From positions 19,373,079 to 19,437,078 of the forward strand of contig OX421495.1 in assembly GCA_949126835.1 (NCBI GenBank): 64,000 bases of DNA, read 5' to 3'. The notes under the pieces were generated by a model. It worked only from the letters and a program-made list of their open reading frames with translations, was not told where the DNA came from and did no database searches. Source of the DNA: Anisus vortex. Taxonomy: Eukaryota > Mollusca > Gastropoda > Planorbidae. The position numbers and the translations under genes were made by a program. Position 1 is the stretch's first letter, and every line of letters begins with the position of its first letter. Below, piece by piece: positions 34,100-46,595 of this stretch.

Positions 34100-34480
34100 T
34101 CAAGGGTATCAAAAAGTAATTGTGATAAACCGCCCAACCAAGACGGCGAGACGTAGACCTAACACCGTCCAGCCGAGGGCCGATTCCCGTACTGTGGTCT
34201 CAATATGCATGCTACAGCTACAGTTGAGAGCTGTGTGCCGGATGGGGACCAATGGTAGGTGAGAAACCCCGAAGGAGTACAACTGATAACCAACCAGAGG
34301 TACTACCCCATCCATAGACACCCCTTTTAGGAGTAAACCGGTGGGCTAAAGCATGTCGGAACAGCCCCAGTCTGAGAATCATTGCACAGCCGAGAGGCTA
34401 CGAGACTCTATAGGAAACAGTCCGTCTCAACCATACCTGGTGCTTGGCTGTCCAGGCCTATCCTATAGTGTGGAATTAGT
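34100..34480. other. GC-richer unassigned block
   Basis: A second island of higher GC (gcccaaccaagacggcgaga onward) with no stable reading frame. It could be a LINE 5' region, but nothing in it proves that. Confidence 0.3.
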
Positions 34481-34734
34481 GTTACCCGGCGACAGTGCAG
34501 GTATACGTTAATTATTCAGGGGAAATCCGCAGGTGGGGAGAAGAAGTGTAGGCCTAGACAGTATAGTCCTGTGGTATAGGCTACCGTTTGCAATTCGCGG
34601 CACGCCTATTGGCGCACCGTAGCCTATTGGTTGGGGTGGCTAGTCTCGGACATGATTTTTGTGTGCCCCCCCCCCCTCACACACACTTCGATCCACCCTT
34701 CAACACTGTTGTTGTAGCTTTTTGTTTTGTTTTA

Positions 34735-34880
34735 AGACATTATAAATCAGTGAACGCTGCTTCTCCGGCCCCAAAGAGCGATTTGCGTAAAAATTTGGTA
34801 AACAAAATTAATGCGAAATTTTAGCCCCCCCCCCCCTTCCCTTTTGAAAAAATCCTGACTTCGTTCCTGATTATAATTAT
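34735..34880. mobile_element. SINE tail and hAT MITE 3' fragment
   Basis: cagtgaacgctgcttctccg (34749) is the SINE 3' body. From 34822 a C-run followed by cctgacttcgttcctgatta resembles the 3' end of the caggggc.aagcca MITE family. Confidence 0.55.
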
Positions 34881-35997
34881 TATATCGACAAACATAGTTT
34901 AAAAACAAATTATCATTGTTTCACCAAATAGTAGCCAATTTCGTACTAAAATTGTAATAAATAATATTTTAAAACGCTAAAAAAAAGAAAGCATGGCAAG
35001 TGCATAGCGCTGCTCGCAAAACGTGATGAGTAGTTAATTAGCAGACGAGATGATCCGAAATTCGGTTCTGTTTATAAATAGCCATTTCGCCAACCAATCA
35101 AATCGCCACAATAATAATCTATGAAGTCGTCACGTTGCGACGCACGAGTCCTCAAGCATTTGCTACACTGTGGTCATTTAAACTCCGAAAAAAGTCACAT
35201 TCTTAAAATAATCATGCATGCATATGGCACTGCTTACAATTTCAATATTTTACATACTTTATTTTTTATCAGGGGCAATTTCGTTTTGGAATAAGGTAAT
35301 ACTCTTTTATTTTATGTCATTATATCATTATTAAATGTTATGATTAGAATTAGCCTGATCATTAGTTAGGGCTAGGGCTATGTTTCTATGTCTATGTATA
35401 ATGTAGGCTCGTTTTTTTATGTCCTGGGAAATATTTGTCCAACTCATATATTAAGCCTATTTATTTACATAGCGACATAGGCCTACTCATTCATACTATT
35501 ATAGTATTATACTTATAGCCTACTCATTCATAGCCCTGATAGGTCATACATAGGCCTACTACATAGTCATAGTAAGTTGTGATAATTCATAAAATAATAA
35601 TTATTCATATTTTTGCTCATAGACTCGTATAGGCACCGTATAGTATAGGCCTAGACTTTCTAGGCCTACTCATCTTACTCGTACTGTAGGTGTGTTGGTT
35701 GTAAGTAGCCTAACCGTAACAATAACGTATGCTATATATAGGCTACTTAGGGCCTATAACTTACAGGCCTACTTATATACATCCACATCTGAGCAAACGT
35801 GACCATACAACGTAACAATAATACATAGATGATACAGTCAATTATAGTCATACTAAATGAACTAAATGATATGGTAGGCCTACATACCATAACCATATAA
35901 ATATAATAATTTTTATAATATCTTAATCATCCTATCTATTATATTTATTATTTTTATAGTAAGCCTATATACCTATAAAGTCTAGAACAAGGATCAG
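34881..35997. other. AT-rich intergenic DNA rich in taggccta words
   Basis: Especially dense in AGGCCT between 35400 and 35900. No coding exon was seen. Confidence 0.5.
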
Positions 35998-36208
35998 CAA
36001 CCTACAACACACATACCCGCAAAGATAAAGAAGTTTTCAATGGCACGCAAGACCTCTTAAAGGGCCAATCAAAGTCTTTTCTACAAGAAATGCAGTGCTA
36101 GCTAGAGCAGGATAAATATTAGGCGTCGGCACGCTGAAGGAATTAGAAATCCTAATTAGGCTAAATACCTTATTTGGCACACTATTACCCAAAGGTTGCC
36201 GACTACTG
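35998..36208 (+). mobile_element. hAT MITE (13074 family), degraded
   Basis: Starts caaggatcagcaacc and ends ggttgccgactactg. The flanks share only gtcta. The interior matches the family (ggcacgctgaaggaattaga, then aatcc). Confidence 0.8.
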
Positions 36209-36469
36209 GTCTAACTTAGACTGCTACTTGCCACCATTACAATCAGGCCATATATATTATATTGAATTTTAAGTAATTGAAAAATGTGTCAATCAGAACA
36301 TTGCAGTGGGTTCCCGGTGAGCTAGAGTCTAATGAATTCCTTTGCCAAACATGAAGTATTGAGCAAACTCACTAGTGGACTGTGCACCTACCAGAGAGAC
36401 CATTAAATAATGTAAAGGTGGGATAGTGCTGGCAGATTAAAAACTAGTACTGCTTCTAAAGTCATCATA

Positions 36470-36810
36470 ATTAAGCGTTTCTCTCTAGATTAATGGCCTG
36501 AGAGCTTTCTCAATAACTGGCGCAAAAGTATAGAATCTACTTCCTATCCTGCTCAGGTGAACAAGTTCTATCGTCACTTTTAAAAAGAACTTGAAAACAC
36601 ATCATTTTGATATTTACCTTCGTTAAGCAATTTTAGACCCCTACTATTTTACATTAGGTCGGATAATGCTAAATTTAATTGTTTTGTCCTGTGATTGTAA
36701 AGTTTTAAATTATTAATTACGGTAGTTTTATATCCTTTTCAGCCTAGAGAATTGTGTCCGTGTTCTTGGTTGTATGTTGATCAATGTTAAATGCGCTCTG
36801 AAGTACATGT
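36470..36810 (+). mobile_element. CR1/L2-like LINE 3' end
   Basis: A frame reading NGLRAFSITGAKVWN, then LKTHHF, gives the very C-terminus of the reverse-transcriptase ORF. The following 3' UTR matches 17382-17640. It lies about 170 bp upstream of the first recognised CIPC exon. Confidence 0.82.
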
Positions 36811-36975
36811 TTGTTGGCAACTCGATACTAATACTACTAATAGAATCATTATTACTATATTCCTCTTTTAATATGTCATTACTTAGTTTATAATCTCACT
36901 TCATTACAGGTTTGACAAAGTTGTGCTATCATAAAGTGATTCAAATTTCACATCTTCATATTCTCAAACTTTGTG

Positions 36976-39900
36976 ATGGGTGAAAAAGGAGAAACATTAC
37001 GAACTTTGTTGTTTGATGACCCAGCTAGCTTTGGAAGTACATGTCTGAAAACAAAGATTTCTTTATCTCGTGATATTCCAGGTATAAATAATTTTTTAAA
37101 GTTTATTATAAACTGTTTGTTTGCAGAAAAAAAAATGTTATTTTTCTGTTTTCTTTTGTTTTACTTTTAAGTTTGTCTATTGGAAAAGTTAGTAATTAAT
37201 CTGTCTTTATCACTTTATGTTATCTTAAGTGTATTTTTTTTCCACAGAAAACTTTTCTGATGGACAGTCCATAACTAGCAGAGAGGATGTTTGTATGTTA
37301 ACGCCTCATAACCACACTGTAAATGGAATTACATTTAACTCTTCACAAGTCACAACCCAGCCATGTACACAACACCTGCATCAAGCAGGTGAAAACTCAA
37401 CACACCACTTTAGCATTCCTGGGCAAATACTGCCCAACTACACTACAGCTTCAGGATTTCACTCACCTTCAAAATCTTGTGCAAGCATTCCTACTGTGAC
37501 AGATGGCAATTATTATAGACCACCAAGACCAGCCAGTTTGCCAGGCAATAACTTAAAGAACAGAAGCGTCAGCGACATGAATGTGTTCTCACTGGCAAAT
37601 CACTGCACCACAAATCAGACAGTTCAAGCAGACATCAATTCTAAAACTCCCACATACCTCAAACACTGCCCTGCATCTTTCCCACAGGGCCTGAATCAGA
37701 AATTAACTCATGAAATACAGATGGCCTCTATTGCCAATAAACATCGAATCCATAAATTGTCAGACGTAGCAAATAGTACTAGTTTCAGGGTGTCATGTTA
37801 CAACCCTTTAGTCATCTCACCTGTTTATCAAAGTACAATGCCAAAGCTGGACTCGAGTACTGTATTTTCACATAGCTCTGGTCACTTCAATTCACATTTG
37901 AACACCAGATTACAAAATGCACCAATTGTTGACAAGACATCAATCTTTGATGACACTAGTAAAAATTCAGGTACGGTAACACTATGACATTTGATATTTA
38001 GTTTATTGATTACAAGCTAAATTCCCAGACGTTGCCCGGGGAAAAATTAAATAGACCTGTATAAGCTACAGATAAACATTTCTTAAACTACAATGAACAG
38101 AAAGATGTAGGCTAGATCTAATAATTTTTAAAATATAACTATTATTTACTTAAAACATTTTGGTAAGTAATTTAAAATAGGCCTACATATTGTAATCATG
38201 TAAAAAAAAATGTCTTTTTATTTAACAAAAAACTTAATTGCCTGGTGTTGCTTTAAGTCCATAAATTCTTTAGAATCTTTAAAAAAAAAAGTAATATTAA
38301 TGGCAATTTTTAAAAAGTAGAGGGAAAAAAAGCTATCAGTGGGGAATCTAGCCCAGGTCGCCTGCATGGCGCTAAGAACTACACTAGGGAAGACACATCA
38401 AAAGTGAGATTGCAAAAGTAATTTATGAGACAATAAGGCCAGGCATCTTTAAATAACCCCTGGGGATCGGATACACGAGTTACTTTATAATATATATAGA
38501 TAGATTTGTTAGAATTAGTAAAAGTGTACTTGTTAAGACAGCAAAAAAGAAATTTAACTTCAAGCAGTATTCTCTTTAGATATTTTGCAATGTTTACTAT
38601 CATTAGAACCAGCATGCCAGAGATATATTTGTGTTTATTACTGTTGCTCTATAGGGCAAGTTTTCAAATGCCAACAGTTTGACAGTGTTTGTGGGAGTAG
38701 ACTTACTTCAGCTGGAATTCCGTCAACATTACAAACCAGTGGATCTTTTCCTAGTCAACTACACATGTCTGACCCAAGCAATGCTAGTCATCCAGTAAGT
38801 ATTAGTTACATTTTACAAAATAGCACATGTTTACACTTTTTAAGCAATCGTTTATCATCTGTTCAGAATTTTATTTCAATTGTTCAAACACACATGTTAA
38901 ACACTTAATGACGTTTTCAACTATAAAACACAGCAAATTTTAATTTGCCATACACAAAGCACATGACCCATTAAAGGTGCCACTTAAAATATTTGGTTTA
39001 CAATTACCAAGCTCTGAATAAAAAAAAAATCTACTCTCTTGTATCTTAAATATATATATAAATTAGACTGGGAAGAAATGTAATTTTTAAAATAGTCAAC
39101 TGCAACAAAAAATCTTAGTAAAACACATTTTAACATATTGCAGATCGCACTAAGTTCACTAAGACCATTACTTCTTTTTGCCCAGCATATGAAAAGGGAA
39201 ATATCTGCACTTGCAGCGCATGTCTAATCATTAAGAGTACCGCTCATGCACAGCCAATACTCAACATTGTTGTACTGTATTGTTATCCTTAAATAACCTG
39301 TTAGTGCTACAAGCCTAAAACTAAAGCTAATTCAATATTTAATTTTAATTATTTTGATTACTTTGATTTACAACTAAAATATATCTGTATTTTAGATTTC
39401 AGAAAAAAATATGATGCAGAGCTATGCCAGTCTTGTGCCATGGACCAGCAAGTTAACTGCCCCTGGCTATCAACCCCTGCCCATACCAGCTGTTGATGAA
39501 ATGCCAATCCCTCTAGAAAATACTGAAAAAGGATCCATGTTGTCTCTGTCACCTTCAACACTATCCTTGACATCGCGAGCTTCTCACACGCGGAATTTAC
39601 CCGTTTACAGTCGCCTCCGACCTGGTATGGTGAACAGTGACGTAAACATTATGACAAAATTAAAAAATGGGGCAGTCCGCAATCCCTCACAGATACAAAA
39701 AATCAAATGTAAAGCCCTCCTCAACAAAGAGCACCGTTTCAAGAAGACGGCAGATGCTCTTCAGAAATCTGGACTTTGGGATGTGGCCATGAAGACGGGC
39801 AACCTTATCAAACGCAATCAGGAGCTTCAACGAGAGCTGGAGCTGTTCAGGGCCGATGCCTTAGCTTTTCTCAAATCTGTGATAAAGAATCCACAAAACA

Positions 39901-40142
39901 GGGATTTCATCAAGCATGTCCTCAACAACGCTTTAGCAACAAACTCTTGCAGCGGGTCATCCGTCATGTCCGTGGTAGTCTCGGCCGCAGCTGTAGCCGC
40001 GGCTTCTGCTGAGCTCGAGTCCTGCGGCTCATCAAGCAGCTGTGATTCAGACAGCTTGGTAGACAGCCATCTGAACTGTACAGGTAGTGATCAGCTGTCT
40101 GAGTGCAGTGCACCTGCAGTTGTTGCAATGGACATGAAATAA
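36976..40142 (+). CDS. CIPC: CLOCK-interacting pacemaker (CIPC) homologue, 4 coding exons
   Basis: Exons 36976-37081, 37248-37970, 38655-38794 and 39396-40142 (phases 1, 1, 0) give 571 aa. An in-frame TGA precedes the ATG, and an acceptor (cattacag) near 36908 implies an upstream non-coding exon. The protein is mostly low-complexity Ser/Thr/Asn/Pro sequence. Its C-terminal third has a helix, HRFKKTADALQKSGLWDVAM, then KT..LIKRNQELQRELE, that matches vertebrate CIPC (HRRFQNT...[27 protein letters not shown]). A short NFSDGQS near residue 37 resembles the conserved GFSDGSS of CIPC. Vertebrate CIPC binds CLOCK and represses CLOCK-BMAL1 transcription. An Ala-rich and a Ser-rich acidic stretch follow the helix. 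A possible poly(A) signal lies at 40329. The alternative, a CREBRF-type bZIP, fits less well because no basic region is evident. Confidence 0.82.
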
Positions 40143-40640
40143 TGATTGCTGATTTAGTGGGGTTTTAACCATGTGTTAGAATGGAACTTTAAAAAAGTTG
40201 GGCAATGAGCATTTATTTCTATTGAAAAAATTATTTAAATTCCTTGTCATACTAGTCATAGAAGTGAAAAATCAAAAGAACAAGTCTAATTTATATTTCC
40301 TCTATTTGTGTGATTGACAGTTTTATAGAATAAAAATTAGTTAAGTTCATTTTTAACTTTATATTTCTGAGATTTCTCGGCTTGGACTTAAAATATATTT
40401 ATATATCTTTTACACATATTTATAATTTTTCTGCTTTCTCTGAACAAATTTATTATTTCTGTGCATATACATTTATCAATTTATTACATCCTACCTGTTG
40501 ATTATATAATTCAGTTATTTTGTAACTGACTTGTAACATTTGTACAATCTACTAAGTAGTGCAGCTACTTTATAGCTATGATTGTGATACATTGATCATT
40601 TAATACACACTGGTCACGTTTTGTGTAGCTTTTGTGTGTG
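40143..40640 (+). other. Likely 3' UTR of the CIPC homologue
   Basis: AT-rich non-coding DNA directly after the stop. The first canonical AATAAA is at 40329-40334. The true end is not visible; further AT-rich sequence continues to about 40640 without a gene. Confidence 0.45.
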
Positions 40641-40884
40641 TGTGTCTTTTGTATGACCTTTCACTGTCCAGCTGCTTATTCAAGTCCTGGCCATACTGTC
40701 ATTACTTTCTCTACTCAGGTACATAACCATTGAAAGTGTGCTGTTTGATGTATATTATTAATTTATAGAATGGAAATGCACACTTCTAGTTCATGTCTGC
40801 AGGTGTGAATACCACACTGTTGTCCTGCAGATGCTTTTTCATTGGGCCAGTCTCTGATTTCCTGAACTGGATTTTTTTCTTTTG

Positions 40885-41000
40885 GCTACAGGAGGAGTGT
40901 CCCAGACTCTGTCCAAGCTCTGGTGGGGTACCTGACATCACTTGGGTAAAAGTTGGTGGGCATTGTACCAGCCACACAATTGCCTTGTATGATGTAGTCT
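40885..41000 (+). mobile_element. SINE fragment
   Basis: Body only: gtcccagactctgtccaagc, then ggtacctgacatcacttggg and cagccacaca. It lacks the tRNA-like head. Confidence 0.65.
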
Positions 41001-41141
41001 AGGGTACTAGATAGTGTTGCTTCCTTGGCTCTATTGGCCTAAATGTACAGAAAAACATTGCAGTAAGAATGAAGGTTGTTGGTTGGATATTCTCAGAAAT
41101 CCATAATTTTTTCAATACCGTAATACATCATATTTATGTTG

Positions 41142-41430
41142 GCTTGGGGGCATGGTGGCATAGTGGCAGCTCCTTGGGCTGGCGTATCGAAGGTCCTGGG
41201 TTGGAATCCTGGTGAAGGTTAGGGTTTGTTTTCTGGTCTGGAGGGTGTTCCAGAGTCTACCCAGCTCTGATGGGTACCTGACTTTTGTTGGGGGTAAAGT
41301 AAAGGCGGCTAGGCGTTTTGCTGGCCCCACAATCCCTTAGTGTGCTTTTGGCCACAGAAACTGGTTAACGCTGCTTCACCGACTCTATGGAGCAACTTGG
41401 TCCAATGGGATACTTTACTTTTTAAAATTA
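41142..41430 (+). mobile_element. tRNA-derived SINE
   Basis: Full-length: head gggcatggtggcatagtggc, B box gggttggaatcc, body ctacccagctctgatgggta, and tail gggatactttacttttt. Confidence 0.87.
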
Positions 41431-42392
41431 TATTGTCTTAGTTTTCTATTGAAATACGAATTGTATAATTATACAAGTGCATTTATAAGGAATGCATTTT
41501 TTTCTATTAATGACAATCAAATAAGTATCTGTTATTTTTTATTTTTTTCAATTGTCCAATGACATTTCTATGAATTTGTTGTATCCTTTTGGAACTCGTT
41601 GGCCTTTTATTGGCTTTATTTATGACACAGTTGTGCCGCTCATCTTTGTTGCCAGGACATTACTGTGATGTTTGTTCAACCCTTTTTTTAAATTCTAGAA
41701 AATACAATGATTTCACAATATAATGTACTGTATTGACTTGAAACCTTTTTTTATAATTCATTATTGTTGATGTATTGTGTATATTTAAACAAAGACAAAT
41801 GTACATTCTTAACAAGACACACTCACTAGCATAAATATATATATATAATATATATATTTAAAAAAACAACAACACTATTTAATAGCTATAATTTAAAAAC
41901 AGTTTTATACAATGATTTATGAAGAAAGCTTTTCTTTATCTTTTATAAAGAAGATTATTGAAAGACTATTAAACTTCATCAGGTGAAGAACCACTAAGCT
42001 CCGCCTAACACACTTTCAGTATAGAGTTATGGGCAAAACAGACACAATGTGAGGAAATGGTGATCATTTAAATTTTAAATTAATTAGACAAAATATTCTG
42101 GTGAATCTCCCTAACACTAACTTGTGCCCCAACACTAATTTGTGCCATGAACTACTACATTAAAGTATTATATCTGTAGTGACCTGGTTGTCTTCTTAGT
42201 AACACTTTCCACTGTAACTAAGTTTCAGAAATCCACCATCACCAGTTTACACAATGACTGGTACAAATGTTCATTGTGTCTGATCCACAGAGATCACGTC
42301 CTAATCTGATTAATACAACTTTGGTTCAAACTTACTTCGTTGTTTCGTGGCAGTTTCCAGGTATGTCGGGGATAACTAGAAAAAAGACTGGA

Positions 42393-45300
42393 TCACCGTT
42401 TGCCTTCTGTTGCTTCGATCATCAGTTCGTCGTAACCCGTCTCGGGATCATCGGGCCTAGAGAACCGGATGCCCTCGACATTTCCTATGATGACCTCGGC
42501 AGTTGTGTACACCACCATGTTCCCCATCACATGCCCGCCCACGACGTCGCCGTGTTCATCACTGAGACAGATATGGAGGTGGCCCCCGGAACCCCCGGAT
42601 AGTGTACCAACAAGGGAGACGATCTCGTAATGACCTTCCAAGTGGCGTACCTGAAATACGAAAAAGAAACAACAGCAGTTAGTAGGCCTACTATTGTGGT
42701 ACATAGGTGCATATCTATATTCTGCATAAACTGTACCGTATAAGATACGAGTAGCTTATTGCATATAACTTTATTACATATTAATGAAATCCTAGTTTAC
42801 AAAAGATCCAGTCACAAAGAAAATACTAGTGGTAAATTATTTAAATTATCATGTTAAAGATGACAAGGTAAAGGGGTGACACATTACAATCACTGATAGC
42901 CTACTTTAATTGATTTTCTGACAGGCACAACAACCTTGTAAATCTGAAAACTTGGAGCACCTGAGCTAGTAATAGTAATGGGTTCTGTTTGAGTTAAATA
43001 AAATAAAAATGTGAACATTTTGATACTTTTACTCGGACTAAAACAAGCGACAATTCAAGGTGCGGTATTTAAAAACACAAACGTAAGTTGGCTGGACTAG
43101 ATGACGATTATATGTATAGAAGTGACGGAGCTGTGACGATCAACTATCTAATGGCCTGGATGTTCTAGTTTTTGACCATGTCAGACATGTACTAAACATA
43201 CGTGGGTAGCAGCTATATCAATATCTAGTCTTCACCCAACTAAGCTACATGAGACGTGGAGCTTTTACTTTTAGAATCTAATTCACCCTTTCCCGAACTT
43301 TTTGGTTTGGTGACCCAATACTGTAGGCCTATATTTTCAACTCACCTACTTCGAGACTATTTAACAAGTGTAGCCTAAAGATTGTAGCTTTTATCGGATT
43401 CAGAAAAACGAAATGTCTGCTTGTGGTGAAATTTACTGTAATAGATCTATCGCTAGACTAGTACTAGACCAGTAGGCATCACGGTAAGGTGATCTAGATT
43501 TTAAACACACTTTCTCTTTTTTTTTTGTTTCGGCCTGGTCTTAATTAATTGTGCTTTCGTGGCCCGGTACAGGGTCGTCACGCGGCAATTTGGGAAACTC
43601 TTAATTCTTCTCATCTTTAGCCAATTCTGTCACTGTACTCACCACCTCTGCAGCTGCCATCCTGATGTCTGCACTGACGACACTGCCTACGCAGCTGATG
43701 ACAAAGGCAGAGTTTAAGTTGTTCGATCTGACGTAATCAAGAAGCGCCGAGTAAAGTTCTTCGCCAGGATGGAGTCTTAGTGGGTAACACCGCAGCGGAC
43801 CAGATAGGACATCACGGTTCTGTTAAAACCAAGATACAAGATAGAATTTTACAAATAATTGTCTCGTGTGTCCGTTCACCTTCCGTATTTCATTAATATG
43901 ATCATGTGTTAGTAGACCTAGTATTCATTCAGTCGGCATGGGGCATTATCGGAAGTGGACCATACAAAAGAGATCTCGTTTTGTTTAGGGGCCGTTGCGT
44001 TATATGCATTCAAAGGCAGGACAAAGTGTCCAATAGGCGGTTTTGACGCTTACGAATGTTCACAGCATGTTCGCCAAACTAAATCAAGGACGCCCAAAAT
44101 AGCTTGGTTATGTGAAAAGAATGAGCCCGAGGCGAATTCCCAATGACCTTCTGTGTGGAGAGGGCCATTGCTAGACAAAAAACTGGTCGCCCACGCTTCC
44201 GTTACAAAGATATTATTGTCTAATGGACACGATCAGTGCTTTTTTTCTATAAAGAAAAGGTACCGGAACTCCTATAAAAAGGTACCGGAACTCGTATTTA
44301 TGTCCGTCGTGTCATAAAGAGAAATAACACTGAAATTAGTAGTCTATGGAAAGAAGGTGCCGGAACGCCGTTCCGGTGCGTTACATTAGAAAAAAAAAGC
44401 ACTGGACATGATGGCAGCCAACATAATATATTACACATGTAGAAGAAGAAAAAAAAACTATCAGAAAGAAAAGATTACAGACGAAAGACCAGACTATTCC
44501 AACGTACACTTTATTTGAAGAAAATGCAAAATAGGACATCCACTAAATGTTTGGTCTGTTCAGCAACACGCGGAGGTGTAATTAAACTCCACTGTGATAC
44601 ACCATCGTCTCTTGTAGACGTAAGGATGCCGTCGATACTATGATAGTTTCAGTGTTTTAATGCCACAAAGTTGGAAAATGGTTAAGCTAGCATTGAGACC
44701 CTTTTAAATCTTATGGTAGGGAAAGGATGGAGCTTTAGTACAAAAAAACTTTTACTGTACACATTAACGTTTTACTGTTCTAAATAAATTTTTTTACATT
44801 AATTTTTAAAACATTGGGTCCACTAGGGTCACCAGTTTGACAAGCCTGTACCTTATTCCACAGCTGTACTCTAATATTAATATAGGCTAATAAAATAAGT
44901 ATAAAAAATAACTTAATATATAGCTTAATATATAGTTTTGTGTGTTTCAAACGTAAACACACTCCTCTCCTTGCATCGCCACTCAAAGACTTATTTGTAT
45001 TCCAACATAATTCCATAGCATCACATTATATTGGACCAATATTGGCCCAAAATTTGACCAAGATATAATGTTGGCAGAACATTGCGCCAATATTGGGCGA
45101 ATATGGTGTGCTGTAAACTCTTTAAAAAATGTTAAAGATAAGCATTCTGTGGAAGATGAGAAGATTCTATCAGAACTACTAAATAATAAATGTGTATGTG
45201 GTTTTGATAGTGTAGGAGTATGCCCAAACAGGGCACCTGGCCTATAGGTCTACTATTTATTTTCTTTCTCTTTAAATATATTTTTGTGTGAGCTGCCAAC

Positions 45301-46087
45301 TTTATATAATACTTAAGCATATAAGAGTATAATAAGACTGTGTAAAATAAGTAACCACATTATAAAAAAAAATTAAATCCGTGTAGCCTTATTTGACAAT
45401 TGAGCCTTTGTGTGTGTGTAGGCTATGTGTAGTGGCGTGGCTCTTTATAACACGAAAAACCGGGATCGCAGCGCTCTTAGACTTTAGTTATCTTATAAGT
45501 TTACAGATGTTCCTTCTAGATAGAAGATTATTACGTCCACTAGGCCCAAAGCTCCTTCAGGGCGACAGGGATCCGTCGGTGGCAGGGATAGAACCCGCGA
45601 CCTATCAGTTGGTTTTTGGTTGACAGTCCGGTGAACTAACCGCTGGACCAGGAGGCTTCACTCTAGACTTTAAGCTTATCCAATAGATCCATCGTCTATT
45701 AAGATTATACTAATGTTTACCGAAGTTATGTCGTAGACCATATAAGATTTCGTTAATATATAATATAATAATATATAATATAATAATAAAGATTATCATA
45801 TACTTATAACCTAAGCTATATAGGCCCTATATATGCCTCTCTCTCTCTCTATATATATATATAGGCCTATATATATATATTATATCTTCTGCATCTACTT
45901 GGTACGACTTTTATCGAGATATAAGGGTATAGGCTAAGCCTTCATTCGTGGGATAACAAGCCTACCAATCAATTTCAATCTGACAAAACATTAAATTATA
46001 ATTTATTAAACTATAAAGTTGAACGAGAACCTAAAAAAGTGTTCTAATAGTTTTAAAATTACTTACACGACTGCCGGCTTCACACAT
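42393..46087 (-). CDS. PPC/DUF296 domain protein, 3 exons
   Basis: Exons in transcript order: 46087-46067 (21 nt, MCEAGSR), 43819-43643 and 42650-42393, all phase 0, give 151 aa. The whole protein is one PPC (DUF296) domain: CYPLRLHPGEELYSALLDYV, then SAFVISCVGSVVSADIRMA, VSLVGTLSGG, GGHLHICLSDEHGDVVGGHV, VVYTTAEVIIG and ETGYDEL. The HLH...GGH histidines match the metal-binding His set of stand-alone bacterial and archaeal PPC proteins. The domain forms trimers and also occurs fused to AT-hooks in plants; it has no AT-hook here. Its role in animals is not established, to my knowledge. It lies tail to tail with CIPC. An E-box (cacgtg) occurs about 360 bp upstream of the ATG, which may be chance. 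Confidence 0.9.
44234..44404. mobile_element. 171-bp hAT MITE (cagtgctttttt family)
   Basis: Ends cagtgctttttttct and aaaaaaaagcactg. Flanking 8-mers are gacacgat (44226-44233) and gacatgat (44405-44412), 7 of 8 matching. The interior repeats ggtaccggaact. It lies in intron 1 of the PPC gene. Confidence 0.85.
45470..45655 (-). mobile_element. Second tRNA-derived SINE family
   Basis: On the minus strand: ctcctggtccagcggttagt (A-box-like), then gtcgcgggttctatccctgc (B-box-like), then a body related to 57178-57260. It is different from the main SINE. Confidence 0.6.
45835..45890. repeat. (CT)n/(TA)n simple sequence
   Basis: tctctctctctctatatata then ataggcctatatata, in intron 1 of the PPC gene. 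Confidence 0.85.
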
Positions 46088-46499
46088 GTCTGGTTTGTTT
46101 AGGTGTTCCACTTTGATTGTTAACAGCAGACAAACCAGCCAGTTGTCACTCGAGTGTGTGAAAATGTGTGAGCGTGTATGTGTGTTGAAGTTGATTGTGC
46201 TGTCACATATTATAACCTACATTGTACCGTATTAGCACAGGTGACATTTCGAATGCGTAGGCATAGTCTATAATATGAGTAGGCCTATGAGTGTGTGTGC
46301 GCGTGTCCGTTTGTGTGTTATCTTTTGCGGAAAGCTTAATGTATATATTAACTGAAGATATAATCACATACTTTTTCACCAGCTCAGGTAGTCACGGTAA
46401 TCCTGATAGTCACACACTATGAAAACGAAGAACAAATTGGGCACATTTTTGACCACGTGATAGTTTCGCTTATCCTATCTTTAGCCTAATTAGCCTATT

Positions 46500-46595
46500 A
46501 AATGTTACAGACGCTCACCCTATATCCAGAACATTATTGCGTCCTACGATGCTTATCCATTGATTGAGTCTATTATATAGTCTTGTTATTTTTAT
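46500..46595 (-). mobile_element. LINE 3' tail
   Basis: Reverse complement of the conserved tail at 345-790: ttacagacgctcaccctata, then gaacattattgcgtcctacg. Confidence 0.75.

Noticed and set aside
39776..40012. Second ORF inside the last CIPC exon
   Set aside because: Out-of-frame shadow of the real exon.
45020..45115. Repeated ccaatattgg words suggesting a small inverted-repeat element
   Set aside because: No clear ends or target duplication.
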